Shown piece after piece: positions 6,464 through 14,422 of a stretch of DNA of 64,000 nt. The stretch's first letter is position 1. Every line of letters begins with the position of its first letter. A program made the position numbers and the translations under genes. The stretch comes from Croceicoccus sp. YJ47 (GTDB lineage: Bacteria; Pseudomonadota; Alphaproteobacteria; Sphingomonadales; Sphingomonadaceae). The notes beneath the pieces were generated by a model that saw only the letters and a list, made by a program, of their open reading frames with translations, ran no database searches and was not told where the DNA came from. The stretch is from contig NZ_CP067087.1 of NCBI RefSeq assembly GCF_016745095.1, positions 2,964,501 to 3,028,500 on the forward strand. The letters run 5' to 3'.

Positions 6464-7287
6464 GCCCGCGTCGTCCCGCTCTCCGTTGGCATGGTGGCAA
6501 GTGGTTACTCGCCCCATGGATCATCAGCCATTTTCCCAAGCATCAGGTATACGTGGAGCCGTTCGGCGGTGCAGCATCAGTGTTGCTTCGTAAGCAGCGA
6601 TCATACGCTGAAATCTATAACGACCTTGATCAGTCCGTAGTGAATTTGTTCCGCGTTTTGAGGTCGGAGCAGGCGGGTAAACTGGTCGAGAGTCTCCGTC
6701 TTACTCCATTTGCGCGCGACGAATTTAGCGAGGCGTATCAGGACGCGGAATGCCCGATAGAGCGCGCGCGACGGCTCGTCATTCGTTCGTTTATGGGTTT
6801 CGGGAGCAATGGCCACAACAAGCTGACTGGCTTTCGCGCGAACAGCAACCGTAGCGGGACGACGCCCGCTCATGACTGGCAAAATTATCCCGATAGTCTC
6901 GCGCTAATAGTTGGACGGCTTGGCGGTGTGACCGTCGAGAACAAAGACGCAAAAGCCGTGATGGCGCAGCACGACGCGCCGACAACCCTTCACTACGTGG
7001 ACCCGCCCTACGTTTGGGCAACTCGCGACAAGGGAGATGATTACGCGCACGAACTGACAGACGATCAGCATAGCGATCTACTCGCTTTTCTGCGCGAATT
7101 GCGCGGAATGGTGGTCCTTTCCGGCTACCCGAACGAAAAATACGATGCCGCACTTTCGGATTGGACACGCGTCGAGCGAAACGCCCTTGCGGACGGAGCT
7201 CGAGCACGCGTCGAAGTTCTTTGGCTGAACCCTGCGGTGACCGACGCGACGAGCAACGGGCCTCTGTTTGAAGGGAAAGCAGCATGA
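6460..7287 (+). CDS. D12-class DNA adenine methyltransferase
   Basis: A 275-residue N6-adenine methyltransferase of the Dam/D12 class. The N-terminal RWHGGKWLLAPWI and VEPFGGAASVLLRK give the AdoMet-binding motif, and HYVDPPYVW contains catalytic motif IV DPPY. The family methylates adenine, often in GATC; specificity cannot be read here. It overlaps its neighbours by four bases, so it is co-expressed with the cytosine enzyme. Confidence 0.88.
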   Translation: MSPRRPALRWHGGKWLLAPWIISHFPKHQVYVEPFGGAASVLLRKQRSYAEIYNDLDQSVVNLFRVLRSEQAGKLVESLRLTPFARDEFSEAYQDAECPIERARRLVIRSFMGFGSNGHNKLTGFRANSNRSGTTPAHDWQNYPDSLALIVGRLGGVTVENKDAKAVMAQHDAPTTLHYVDPPYVWATRDKGDDYAHELTDDQHSDLLAFLRELRGMVVLSGYPNEKYDAALSDWTRVERNALADGARARVEVLWLNPAVTDATSNGPLFEGKAA

Positions 7288-7505
7288 CCCTCGCTACCCG
7301 CATAGCCGCCATGTTCACCCGCCGCGACGATGGACGCTGCGAGCCTGTGGACCCCATGATCCACAACGCCCGGCGCATTAACTGGGCACTGCTCCCCCCG
7401 GTGGATCCTGATTACGACGAAACCACGCTCGATGCGCATCTTGCCCGTCGCAAAGCAGCGCGCCCCGACCGTCAGGCTGCGGCCAAGCGGGGGAGGGGCG
7501 CATGA
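7284..7505 (+). CDS. small basic phage protein
   Basis: A 73-residue protein with a basic C-terminus (RRKAARPDRQAAAKRGRG). No recognised domain. It starts within the stop of the adenine methyltransferase and ends in the start of the DnaA-domain gene, so it is part of the early operon. The basic tail could bind DNA or RNA; function unknown. Confidence 0.5.
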   Translation: MTLATRIAAMFTRRDDGRCEPVDPMIHNARRINWALLPPVDPDYDETTLDAHLARRKAARPDRQAAAKRGRGA

Positions 7506-8128
7506 TCCTGTCCGCCGACCTTCTCTATCACACCGCAGTCGTTTTCGGGGTGTCCGTCGATGATCTTCGCGGGCCTCGCCGGTTCAAAGAATATACCGTT
7601 CCGCGCAGCGCTTATTCCTACCTTGCGCGCGAGCTGGCCGGGCGGTCTTTCCCCAGCATCGGCAGGACGCTGGGTGGGCGCGATCACAGCACGATTATCA
7701 ACGGCCACAGGAACATTAAACGGGCCGTAGAGAGGTGTGGCGTGTTGGCGGAGGCACTTGGCATCATACGTCACAGGGCCATCAAAACCGCCGAGCAGCG
7801 CAAGGTAAACCCCTTGGCCCGGCCTGAAGATACACCACTGCCTGAACGCGTTTTCTTCCTGCTCGACGGCCACGAAGGCGTGTGGATACGGGCCGACGAT
7901 GCGCGCGCCATGATTGCCAGCATGACGCAGAAAAAGCGGGAGATTTACCACGAATTTGTGGCGTGGAAATCTACTCTGCCGGACGAAAAAGAGCCGGAAG
8001 CTCCAGTGCGCCGGACTAAAATTCTGGCGTTCACGCCGTCGAAACCCGAAACCCCTCTGCACGAACTGGACGAGGATGAATACCTCGACCGCCTCGCGCA
8101 GATCGCCATGTCGAAGGAGGACGCATGA
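7502..8128 (+). CDS. protein with DnaA-type C-terminal DNA-binding domain
   Basis: A 208-residue protein. Residues 10-75 match the DnaA domain IV fold that binds DnaA boxes, including RSAYSYLARELAGRSFPSIG and the signature GGRDHSTIINGHRNI. There is no AAA+ ATPase region, so it is a stand-alone domain, as seen in several alphaproteobacterial phages. The remaining 130 residues are unfamiliar. It may recognise the phage origin or sequester host DnaA sites. It precedes the replication genes in the same operon. Confidence 0.75.
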   Translation: MILSADLLYHTAVVFGVSVDDLRGPRRFKEYTVPRSAYSYLARELAGRSFPSIGRTLGGRDHSTIINGHRNIKRAVERCGVLAEALGIIRHRAIKTAEQRKVNPLARPEDTPLPERVFFLLDGHEGVWIRADDARAMIASMTQKKREIYHEFVAWKSTLPDEKEPEAPVRRTKILAFTPSKPETPLHELDEDEYLDRLAQIAMSKEDA

Positions 8129-8286
8129 CCCCCTCCGCCCTGCGCAAGATCGCCGCCAAGCTGCGCGAGATCAACGCCGACCTCGACCCTGAGAATATCG
8201 AACTGAACCGCGAGGCTCTGAGCGTCGAGATACGCCGCCTCGAAGCGCAGGCCGAAATGGCTGAGGGAGGGCTGGGTGATGCATAA
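8125..8286 (+). CDS. 53-residue helical protein
   Basis: Starts at an ATG with AAGGAGG five bases upstream, overlapping the preceding stop. The product is almost entirely charged helix with heptad character (LRKIAAKLREINADL, LNREALSVEIRRLEAQAEM), suggesting a coiled coil. It overlaps the DUF1064 gene by eight bases. Function unknown. Confidence 0.55.
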   Translation: MTPSALRKIAAKLREINADLDPENIELNREALSVEIRRLEAQAEMAEGGLGDA

Positions 8287-8614
8287 GTATCGAGCCAAGC
8301 CGACGACCTGCATCCACGGCCATAAGCACGCCAGCAAGCGCGAGGCGGTCCGCTGTGTCGAACTGCACCTGCTTCAGCAGGCGGGGCAGATCGGGGATCT
8401 TGAGATCGAGCCGACCTTCACGTTCCAGATCAATGGGAAGCCGTTGAAGATGGAGAACGGTCAGGCGGCGAAATACCGCCCGGATTTCATCTACACCGAA
8501 AACGGCCAGGACATTGCCGAGGACGTGAAGGGCTTTGTTGTGCGCGACTTCCCGCTTCGCGCCGCCCTGTTCCGTGCCCTGTATCCCACCATCGAACTGA
8601 GGGTGACGAAATGA
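8279..8614 (+). CDS. DUF1064 family predicted nuclease
   Basis: A 111-residue protein matching DUF1064: opening MHKYRAKPT, middle SKREAVRCVELHLLQQAG, then YRPDFIYTENG and DVKGFVVRDFPLR. The acidic PDF and the DVKG lysine fit a restriction-endonuclease-like core, and the family is regarded as phage nucleases acting in recombination or replication. It sits among early replication genes. Start at ATG 8279, directly after an in-frame GTG at 8276. Confidence 0.75.
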   Translation: MHKYRAKPTTCIHGHKHASKREAVRCVELHLLQQAGQIGDLEIEPTFTFQINGKPLKMENGQAAKYRPDFIYTENGQDIAEDVKGFVVRDFPLRAALFRALYPTIELRVTK

Positions 8615-8823
8615 GCGTCGTTCCGTTTCTCCGTCCCGTGCCGCCCGTCCCCATCATCCATTACGATGAGGGGAAGGCATCCCGCGCATACATGGCCTAT
8701 CTCGGCGTTCTCGCGCACGGACAGGCCGATCCCGACCTCGCCGCTACCGATGAATGGGAATACCTCCGTCAGTGCGCCTACAGGCAGTTTGAAGCAGCTT
8801 ATGCCGCCGGGGGTGCGGCATGA
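8611..8823 (+). CDS. small phage early protein
   Basis: A 70-residue protein starting MSVVPFLRPVPPVPIIHYDE. No recognised domain. ATG overlaps the DUF1064 stop and its stop overlaps the next ATG. Codon use fits the neighbours. Function unknown. Confidence 0.5.
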   Translation: MSVVPFLRPVPPVPIIHYDEGKASRAYMAYLGVLAHGQADPDLAATDEWEYLRQCAYRQFEAAYAAGGAA

Positions 8824-8999
8824 CCCTATCCGACATGCTGATCCGTACACAGCGTGCAGCCCTGATCGGCGCGCTTGTCGAGACGTTCGAAAATAACAGC
8901 GCCCGTTTGTCCCTTATCCGCGATCTACACGCTGCCGAGATTATCTCCGGCACGACAGCCGACATGCTCGTGGAAATCTACAGCATGGAGTCCGCATAA
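8820..8999 (+). CDS. 59-residue phage early protein
   Basis: A 59-codon gene coupled on both sides (ATGA at its start, TAATG at its end). The product is predicted helical (MTLSDMLIRTQRAALIGALV) with no recognised family. Included because of continuous coupling. Confidence 0.55.
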   Translation: MTLSDMLIRTQRAALIGALVETFENNSARLSLIRDLHAAEIISGTTADMLVEIYSMESA

Positions 9000-9670
9000 T
9001 GGCCGCTGGTTATATCAAGCTTTTCCGAGGCTGGCAGGACTGCCCGGCACTGTCCGATGCGGAGCGCAAGCTGGCATGGATATGGCTGCTTGAGAACGCC
9101 TGCTGGAAGCCCGCCAGCTTCAATGTGAAAGGCAAGACAGTCCACCTCGAACGCGGTCAGATTTGCGTCTCCGTGCGCCATCTTGCGGCCGCTTGGAACT
9201 GGTCAAAATCGGCCGTTGACCGGTTTTTGACCCGTCTCGAAACCGAGACAATGGTGAAGCGCGAAGCGGGACACGGAAAACTGGTCCTAACCATCTGTAA
9301 TTACGGAAAATATCAGGACGGCGAAGATGCCGACCGGGACAGCAGCGGGACAGCAACCGGGACAACAGCGGGACAGCAGCGGGACACAAAAGAAGAAAGA
9401 GAAGAAAGAAAGAAGGAAGAAACTAAGGGCGGCTACGCCTTCGACGGGCGAGTTGTTCGGTTGAATTTCGCCGATTACCGGCGGTGGCAAACTGCCTTCC
9501 CTGATCTCGACCTCCGTGCCCAGCTTACGGCACGCGATGATTGGCTTTCCGGTCAGGACCAATCGGTTCGCAAGCGATGGTTTCAGTCGACATCGAGCTG
9601 GCTTGCCAAGCGGCAACAGGAAACGACCGCCGCTGCAAGCACGGACCTCATGGCGGATTTCATATGCTGA
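8999..9670 (+). CDS. phage replication protein with N-terminal winged helix
   Basis: A 223-residue protein. The first 100 residues resemble the winged-helix part of phage replisome organizers: GYIKLFRGWQDCP, then GQICVSVRHLAAAWNWSKSA and VDRFLTRLETETMV, then ICNYGKYQ. A charged linker (KEEREERKKEE) leads to a C-terminal region. Directly upstream of the primase-helicase, it probably helps initiate phage replication or load the helicase. Confidence 0.65.
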   Translation: MAAGYIKLFRGWQDCPALSDAERKLAWIWLLENACWKPASFNVKGKTVHLERGQICVSVRHLAAAWNWSKSAVDRFLTRLETETMVKREAGHGKLVLTICNYGKYQDGEDADRDSSGTATGTTAGQQRDTKEEREERKKEETKGGYAFDGRVVRLNFADYRRWQTAFPDLDLRAQLTARDDWLSGQDQSVRKRWFQSTSSWLAKRQQETTAAASTDLMADFIC

Positions 9671-10176
9671 TCCCCAACCGCCCCGGCAAGCACACGTGTC
9701 CACAGTGCTCGCACACCCGGCGGAACAAGCGGGACCGCTGCCTCAGCGTGACGAGGGATGACCGGGGGACGGTCTGGCACTGCCACCATTGCGGATTTTC
9801 AGGAGCGGAAAACGATGATTCACGAGAAGCACATGGAATGGATTTCCGCCCGCGGTCTCGATCCGCAGCTTGCCGAGCGGTTCGGCCTGAAAACGATCCA
9901 GCGCGAAGGCAAGGCATGGCTGGCAATTCCCTATTTCGACGGGGACGACCTGATCAATCACAAATACCGGCGGACCTCCGAGAAGGACCATCGGATGGAC
10001 ACCGGCGCGCCGCTTGCGCTGTGGAACGCGAACGTCCTGCGCGACCCGAAAGTGCGCAGCGGGCAAGTGCCTGTCGTGATTACCGAGGGGGAATGGGACG
10101 CACTGGCGGCGATACAGGCAGGGTTCCCGCTGACGGTCTCCGTTCCGAACGGTGCGCCTTCGTCGGAAACCGCTGA
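9664..10176 (+). CDS. primase-type zinc ribbon in a separate frame
   Basis: The ATG lies inside the end of the preceding gene. The first 50 residues are a clear four-cysteine ribbon (CPQCSHTRRNKRDRC and WHCHHCGFSGAEND), the type placed at the N-terminus of T7-like primase-helicases. Beyond about residue 55 the frame runs 120 codons inside the primase-helicase gene and looks like shadow. The partner frame is +1 to this one. Either this is a short ribbon protein with a meaningless tail, or a +1 shift near 9,805-9,830 joins the two. Confidence 0.5.
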   Translation: MLIPNRPGKHTCPQCSHTRRNKRDRCLSVTRDDRGTVWHCHHCGFSGAENDDSREAHGMDFRPRSRSAACRAVRPENDPARRQGMAGNSLFRRGRPDQSQIPADLREGPSDGHRRAACAVERERPARPESAQRASACRDYRGGMGRTGGDTGRVPADGLRSERCAFVGNR

Positions 10177-11233
10177 CCTCGATCAGGCCAAACGTTACGA
10201 ATGGGTCGATCGCCATGCCGATGACCTGTCGCACGTGGCGGAATTCATCCTGGCGGTCGATGACGACAAGGCGGGCCATTACCTGCGCGCGGATCTCGTC
10301 GCGTTGCTTGGTGCCGATCGCTGCCGGTTCATCGAATACCCGTTCCCCTGCAAAGACCTTGGCGAGGTTCTGGAGGAATACGGGGCCCAGCGCGTCGCCG
10401 AATGCATCGGGCAGGCCAAGCCTTATCCGGTGCAGGGTCTCTACACCGTCGATGATTTCCCCGAACGCGGCGAGGTCCGGTCCTACAGTATCGGGGTTCG
10501 TCCGATCGCCGACATGATCCACATCGTGCCCGGCACGCTCACGGTCCTGACCGGCTACGCGAACATGGGCAAATCTACCCTGATGAACGCGGTCATCGCG
10601 CACACGCTGCGCTACCACTTCCCGGTTTGCGTGGCGTCGTTCGAAACCGATGTGCGGCCGATCCTCGTCGACGGCCTGCGCATGGCGATCAACCAGTGCA
10701 GCAAGCACGACCTGACAAAGGTGGATTGCAGCGATGCCGACAGGATCATTCGTGAGCGCCTGACCATCATTTCGCAGGCAGTCGATGAGGACATGGAAAT
10801 GGACCTCGACAAGTTCCTGTCGCTGTGCCGCACGGCGGTGCTTCGCCACGGCGCCAAGATGATCGTGCTCGATCCGTGGAATGAGCTGGAACACAAGCGC
10901 AAGCGGGATGAAACGGAAACCGATTACATCGGGCGCGCCATCCGGGCGATCAAGCGGTTCGCCAAGCAATACGATGTGGCGTTCTGGATCGTGGCGCACC
11001 CCACCAAGCCGCACGAGGGACATAAGAAGATCCCCGGCCTTTACGACATTTCAGGCAGCGCAAACTGGGCGAACAAGCCGGATTACGGGCTGACCTACCA
11101 TCGCCCGAATTTCAAAGACAACATCGCCAAGATCGTCACGACGAAGGTGCGCATGGGTCTGCCGGGACGCCGCGATGAGGTCGAGGTGACGTTCGATTTC
11201 CGGTCGAGTGAATTCCATGCGGTCGCCCAATAA
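9815..11233 (+). CDS. Toprim-helicase (T7 gp4-like) replication protein
   Basis: A 472-residue primase-helicase. The N-terminal third contains a Toprim core (VVITEGEWDALAAI, then FILAVDDDKAG). The C-terminal half is a RecA/DnaB-like helicase: Walker A TGYANMGKSTLMNAV, Walker B MIVLDPWNEL, and VAFWIVAHPTKP as motif III-like. Start at ATG 9815 with AGGAG nine bases upstream. The zinc ribbon such proteins usually carry lies just upstream in another frame. Confidence 0.85.
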   Translation: MIHEKHMEWISARGLDPQLAERFGLKTIQREGKAWLAIPYFDGDDLINHKYRRTSEKDHRMDTGAPLALWNANVLRDPKVRSGQVPVVITEGEWDALAAIQAGFPLTVSVPNGAPSSETADLDQAKRYEWVDRHADDLSHVAEFILAVDDDKAGHYLRADLVALLGADRCRFIEYPFPCKDLGEVLEEYGAQRVAECIGQAKPYPVQGLYTVDDFPERGEVRSYSIGVRPIADMIHIVPGTLTVLTGYANMGKSTLMNAVIAHTLRYHFPVCVASFETDVRPILVDGLRMAINQCSKHDLTKVDCSDADRIIRERLTIISQAVDEDMEMDLDKFLSLCRTAVLRHGAKMIVLDPWNELEHKRKRDETETDYIGRAIRAIKRFAKQYDVAFWIVAHPTKPHEGHKKIPGLYDISGSANWANKPDYGLTYHRPNFKDNIAKIVTTKVRMGLPGRRDEVEVTFDFRSSEFHAVAQ

Positions 11234-11381
11234 TGGCGCGTTCCTCGCAGACCTATCCAGCGCCCTGCCGGACAGCACCATTCGCAAACGCTGGCAGGCA
11301 GGGGACTACGGTCCGATCCGCACTGATTACGCCCGCCAATGGTGGAAGCTCGCAGGCCGTGCACCGGCAGAACATGATTGA
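11217..11381 (+). CDS. 54-residue phage protein
   Basis: A short frame starting inside the end of the primase-helicase gene. The product (MRSPNNGAFLADLSSALPDS, then IRTDYARQWWKLAG) has no recognised domain. The 17-base overlap fits the packing of this operon. Function unknown. Confidence 0.4.
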   Translation: MRSPNNGAFLADLSSALPDSTIRKRWQAGDYGPIRTDYARQWWKLAGRAPAEHD

Positions 11382-11387
11382 AGGGGA

Positions 11388-11681
11388 ATGACGATGGCCT
11401 TTTTCGAGATTGTTGGAATGCTCACCACAGGGGTGATTGCGCTGCTCGCCTTGCGTGTGGCTTCCGAGATCGCAGGCAACATCTACGGAGGTGTCACAGG
11501 CGCCTATCGCATCCGCAAATTTTTTGCAGCGCGCGATGGGGCAGCAAAAATCACGCACCTATCGGCGATAAGGCAGGGCTTTCGGGCGTGGCTCGGAGGC
11601 ACGTCAATTCGCATCACGGTGGGTAACGTGACGATCCCGTTCGACGGGCGGTTGCCGATTTCCGGCGAAGAAGGGGAATAA
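11388..11681 (+). CDS. small membrane protein
   Basis: A 97-residue protein with GGGGA six bases before ATG 11388. Residues 5-30 (FFEIVGMLTTGVIALLALRV) form one membrane segment; the rest is basic then polar, probably cytoplasmic. No recognised family. Confidence 0.5.
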   Translation: MTMAFFEIVGMLTTGVIALLALRVASEIAGNIYGGVTGAYRIRKFFAARDGAAKITHLSAIRQGFRAWLGGTSIRITVGNVTIPFDGRLPISGEEGE

Positions 11682-11683
11682 CG

Positions 11684-12274
11684 ATGGGCAAGGCAAAAGC
11701 ACGCGACCGCAATGCCAAGCGCCGGGACGAGAGCGACGTGCAGTTCCGCTCCCGGCTTGCACGCCAGCGGCAAAACGAGCGGGACCGCAATGAGCCGATC
11801 GTGCCGAAGGAAGCGCAGGCACACGGTGACTATCACACCGCATTCGTCACCCATGCGGAGACGAATACCAAAGCGCATGTGGTCATGAACCGGGGAGGGT
11901 GCCCTGTAAGCCGCTGGAAGGCCGCTGGGAGGCTTTCCGATACCCAAGTGGGGGCGATAGACCTGTGCCACCATCTATGGGCCTTGGCGGGCCTTAAAAC
12001 GAAGATGACCGCCAACTATGGCGAGCGTATCCCCGGTTGCGGTAATTCAGAGCGGTTCGCCATCAACGAGATCGAGGCGCGCGACGACCTTCATCGCATC
12101 AAGGGATATGTGCCCGCGAAGTATTGGGACATTTACGAAAACGTGGTGCGCTTCGATGAGCCTGCGGGTGTCGCTGGATCTACGCTGGCCCGTAACACGC
12201 GATCGGGCATGGATGCTGCGTTCGTGGTGGTGTGCTTTGTCGCCGATGTGATTGCGATGAAGGAGGGGTTGTGA
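11684..12274 (+). CDS. phage hypothetical protein
   Basis: A 196-residue protein with a very basic N-terminus (GKAKARDRNAKRRDE, RSRLARQRQNERDRNE) and a C-terminal helical region. It lies late in the early operon, where antiterminators and late regulators are often encoded, and the basic arm could bind nucleic acid, but no family match is visible. Its stop overlaps the next ATG (TGATG). Confidence 0.5.
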   Translation: MGKAKARDRNAKRRDESDVQFRSRLARQRQNERDRNEPIVPKEAQAHGDYHTAFVTHAETNTKAHVVMNRGGCPVSRWKAAGRLSDTQVGAIDLCHHLWALAGLKTKMTANYGERIPGCGNSERFAINEIEARDDLHRIKGYVPAKYWDIYENVVRFDEPAGVAGSTLARNTRSGMDAAFVVVCFVADVIAMKEGL

Positions 12275-13077
12275 TGACTCCGCTTGCCCACCGGATTGCC
12301 AAGGAACTGACGCTTCCAGTGAAGTCGCGCACCTTCATTGACCAGTGCGGCCTCTTGCAAGCTATGGCGGATATACATTGCTTCGACGTCACGGAGGTTA
12401 TGAGTCTGATAAGTGACCTAGCGCAGCGACAGGTCGATGAATGTGGCGCAACAAACTGCTTTGCTTTTACGCCAGAGCAATCGTTTCTCCCGGCCCCCCG
12501 AACTTGGATAGAGTTCAAGCGTCAGGATGGGACAAGGGATGCCGTTCTCATGGTTGAACAAGGGGATGGATGGGCAGGCTCAATGTGGGCGAGTGATGCG
12601 ATAGATTTCTGCTCAGCCAAAGAACGGGGGTGGCTCCCTCTTGATGAGGCATGCTTGCCTCTAGGCCCTAATGCCCCCGCAACAGCGGTGCGCACTGTGC
12701 CGGGTGAGGGGCAAGAGGAAATGAGGGGCTGGAATTGGTGGGCATGGGCTGCTCTAGCCATCATCAACTCTCCCCGACTGATCGGACGTAAGCAGCACAT
12801 GCCGCACCGTGGGCTTGAGCGGCGATTGGCGAAATCAAAGGGGCTGGTGGGCAAGTTTCCGCTCCACGCATGGACCGAACTAAAACTATCCGTTTCGGAC
12901 ATTGGCGGGCGGGCGGATGGCACCGAGCATGAGGCTCACTACACGGGGGAGAAGTGCCTTCATTTTTGCCGCTCCCATATTCGGATTCGTCGGGGCAGGC
13001 TCGAACGCGTAACAGCACACTGGCGCGGCAATCCCGCTCTCGGCATCAAGCGCACCCGATATGCCGTTACACCTTGA
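12274..13077 (+). CDS. conserved phage hypothetical protein
   Basis: A 267-residue protein. The phrase NSPRLIGRKQHMPHRGLERR followed by PLHAWTEL recurs in alphaproteobacterial phage proteins of unknown function. Start at the ATG overlapping the upstream stop, with AGGAGGGG nearby. It is the last gene before the branched RNA and terminator that close the early operon. A late-gene regulatory role is possible but unsupported. Confidence 0.55.
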   Translation: MTPLAHRIAKELTLPVKSRTFIDQCGLLQAMADIHCFDVTEVMSLISDLAQRQVDECGATNCFAFTPEQSFLPAPRTWIEFKRQDGTRDAVLMVEQGDGWAGSMWASDAIDFCSAKERGWLPLDEACLPLGPNAPATAVRTVPGEGQEEMRGWNWWAWAALAIINSPRLIGRKQHMPHRGLERRLAKSKGLVGKFPLHAWTELKLSVSDIGGRADGTEHEAHYTGEKCLHFCRSHIRIRRGRLERVTAHWRGNPALGIKRTRYAVTP

Positions 13078-13262
13078 CAATGGCGCGCACCTAAGATAAG
13101 CAATCCGCAATCGTTGGACTTGCGCCCGCGATCTACGCGGGTCACGCCCTCAAATTAGAGAGGAGGTGATCTAGCGGTTCGGGCGCGCAAGTTTCGACAC
13201 GAGATTATGTTCCTGCTCTGCATGGGTTAACGTGGTTCTAGAGCACGCCATGCAACAGGCTT

Positions 13263-13339
13263 GAGGCCCGCCTGATCCGAATACGTTGGCTAGACCAACC
13301 GTGCTGGCGCTTAAAGCCAGATAGGGTCAGGCGGGCCTC
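13263..13339 (+). ncRNA. three-branched structured RNA before the packaging genes
   Basis: A 16-pair outer stem (13263-13278 with 13324-13339, one G-U) encloses two perfect 5-base hairpins: GTTGG-CTAGA-CCAAC (13285-13299) and CTGGC-GCTTAAA-GCCAG (13304-13320). Such compact folding without coding potential argues for a functional RNA or a DNA packaging structure. It is followed 15 bases later by an intrinsic terminator. A separate hairpin CCCGCG-ATCTA-CGCGGG lies upstream at 13125-13141. Options: phage small RNA, antitermination site, or part of cos. Confidence 0.55.
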
Positions 13340-13353
13340 CCCAACACATTCAC

Positions 13354-13387
13354 AAGGCTCCACGCTTAACCGCGCTGGGGCTTTTTT
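13354..13387 (+). terminator. intrinsic terminator between early and late operons
   Basis: The arms AAGGCTCCACGC and GCGCTGGGGCTT pair over about 11 positions with one bulge per side around loop TTAACC, followed by TTTTTT. It would end the rightward early transcript or the branched RNA. Late genes must therefore have their own promoter or use antitermination. Confidence 0.65.
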
Positions 13388-13498
13388 CCTTTTGGCTGCG
13401 GTTCTTTCCCTGAACCAGCCAACCCACCAGGCAGATCAACCGACGCAACCTATAGGCAGCATACTGCATCAAGCGGTCGGCGCTGTCTCGTCTGGTGG

Positions 13499-13867
13499 GT
13501 GAAATACGAGGAGCGCGATGTGGCTGCTTCATGGCGTGATGACCGCCGCAAGACAGCAGAGCGGGGCTATGGCAGCAAATGGCAGCGTGAGCGTCTAGTG
13601 TTCCTCGACCAACATCCGCTTTGCGAGCGTTGTGAGGCAGACGGACGCGTAGAGGCGGCAACGGTGGTCAATCACCGGATACCGCACAAGGGCAACATGA
13701 AGCTGTTCTGGGATCGCTCCAACTGGGAGGCGACCTGCAAGCGCCACCATGACAGCGACATCCAAAGGGAAGAGCGATCTGGTGTCGTGAAGGGGAATGG
13801 CAGGGACGGTCGACCGACCGACCCGTGCCACCCATGGAACCGTTCAGGTGAGGGGCGGAGAGGCTGA
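13499..13867 (+). CDS. HNH endonuclease
   Basis: A 122-residue HNH nuclease of the HK97-phage type: RGYGSKWQRERLVFLDQHPL, CERCEADG, VVNHRIPHKGN and LFWDRSNWEATCKRHHD, with paired cysteines and HNH-fold histidines intact. Such proteins act with terminase in cos-type DNA packaging, and its place just before TerS fits. Start taken at GTG 13499; another GTG at 13520 is possible. Confidence 0.85.
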   Translation: MKYEERDVAASWRDDRRKTAERGYGSKWQRERLVFLDQHPLCERCEADGRVEAATVVNHRIPHKGNMKLFWDRSNWEATCKRHHDSDIQREERSGVVKGNGRDGRPTDPCHPWNRSGEGRRG

Positions 13868-13987
13868 GCAGCCCCCCCGGGTCGAAAGTCTGGGTTGAGA
13901 TTCCTCCTGACCGGTGTCGGCCCACCGTGTGCACCGAAAGCAATTCTGAAACAAAAAGTTCGGGGCACCCCGAAGGGGTGAGATGCT

Positions 13988-14422
13988 ATGAACGCAGTCG
14001 AAGGCACTGGCGGGATCGTTGCTGAACCGGATTGGGCGCTGCTGTTGTCCGATGGGCTGGAGCAGGAAGCCGCATCCGGTCACTGGCGCCGTGTGACGAA
14101 CGAAATGCGGGATCGCGATACGCTTGCCGCGTCGAACGCGCATGCTGTGCAGAGGCTCGTCCTCTCGTATATTCTTTACGACCGGTGTTCGCGTGATGTC
14201 GCAGAGAACGGAGCGGTCACGAAGCCGAAGCGGGGCAACCCGAAGGCGATTGCCCGGCTGAGCCCCTACTTTCAAGCGATGCGCGAGGCTGGTTCCGATG
14301 CCGAGCGGCTTGAAGCCGACCTGGGTCTGACCCCGCGGCGGCGTAGCAGTGTCACGAAGGTGCAGAAGCGGACCGAACGCAAAACGGCGTCGGCGAATTA
14401 CCTGAAGCCCGTTGCACAATAA
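13988..14422 (+). CDS. terminase small subunit, P27 type
   Basis: A 144-residue protein with YFQAMREAGSDAERLEADLGLTPRRR, matching the C-terminal signature of P27-family terminase small subunits, which recognise phage DNA for packaging. It follows the HNH gene and overlaps the large-subunit gene by 11 bases. Confidence 0.8.
   Translation: MNAVEGTGGIVAEPDWALLLSDGLEQEAASGHWRRVTNEMRDRDTLAASNAHAVQRLVLSYILYDRCSRDVAENGAVTKPKRGNPKAIARLSPYFQAMREAGSDAERLEADLGLTPRRRSSVTKVQKRTERKTASANYLKPVAQ

Larger units (their letters stand above)
13078..13498. other. early-late intergenic region
   Basis: About 420 bases without a supported gene. Besides the branched RNA and terminator it contains the hairpin CCCGCG-ATCTA-CGCGGG (13125-13141) and an AGGAGGTGATC string (13162-13172) not followed by a convincing frame. 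In phages with an HNH-TerS-TerL order, cos sites commonly lie here, so part of it may be the packaging site. Confidence 0.4.

Noticed and set aside
9743-11023. 426-codon minus-strand frame opposite the primase-helicase
   Set aside because: Mirror of a clear gene in GC-rich DNA; the product is rich in R, H, D and V without any motif.
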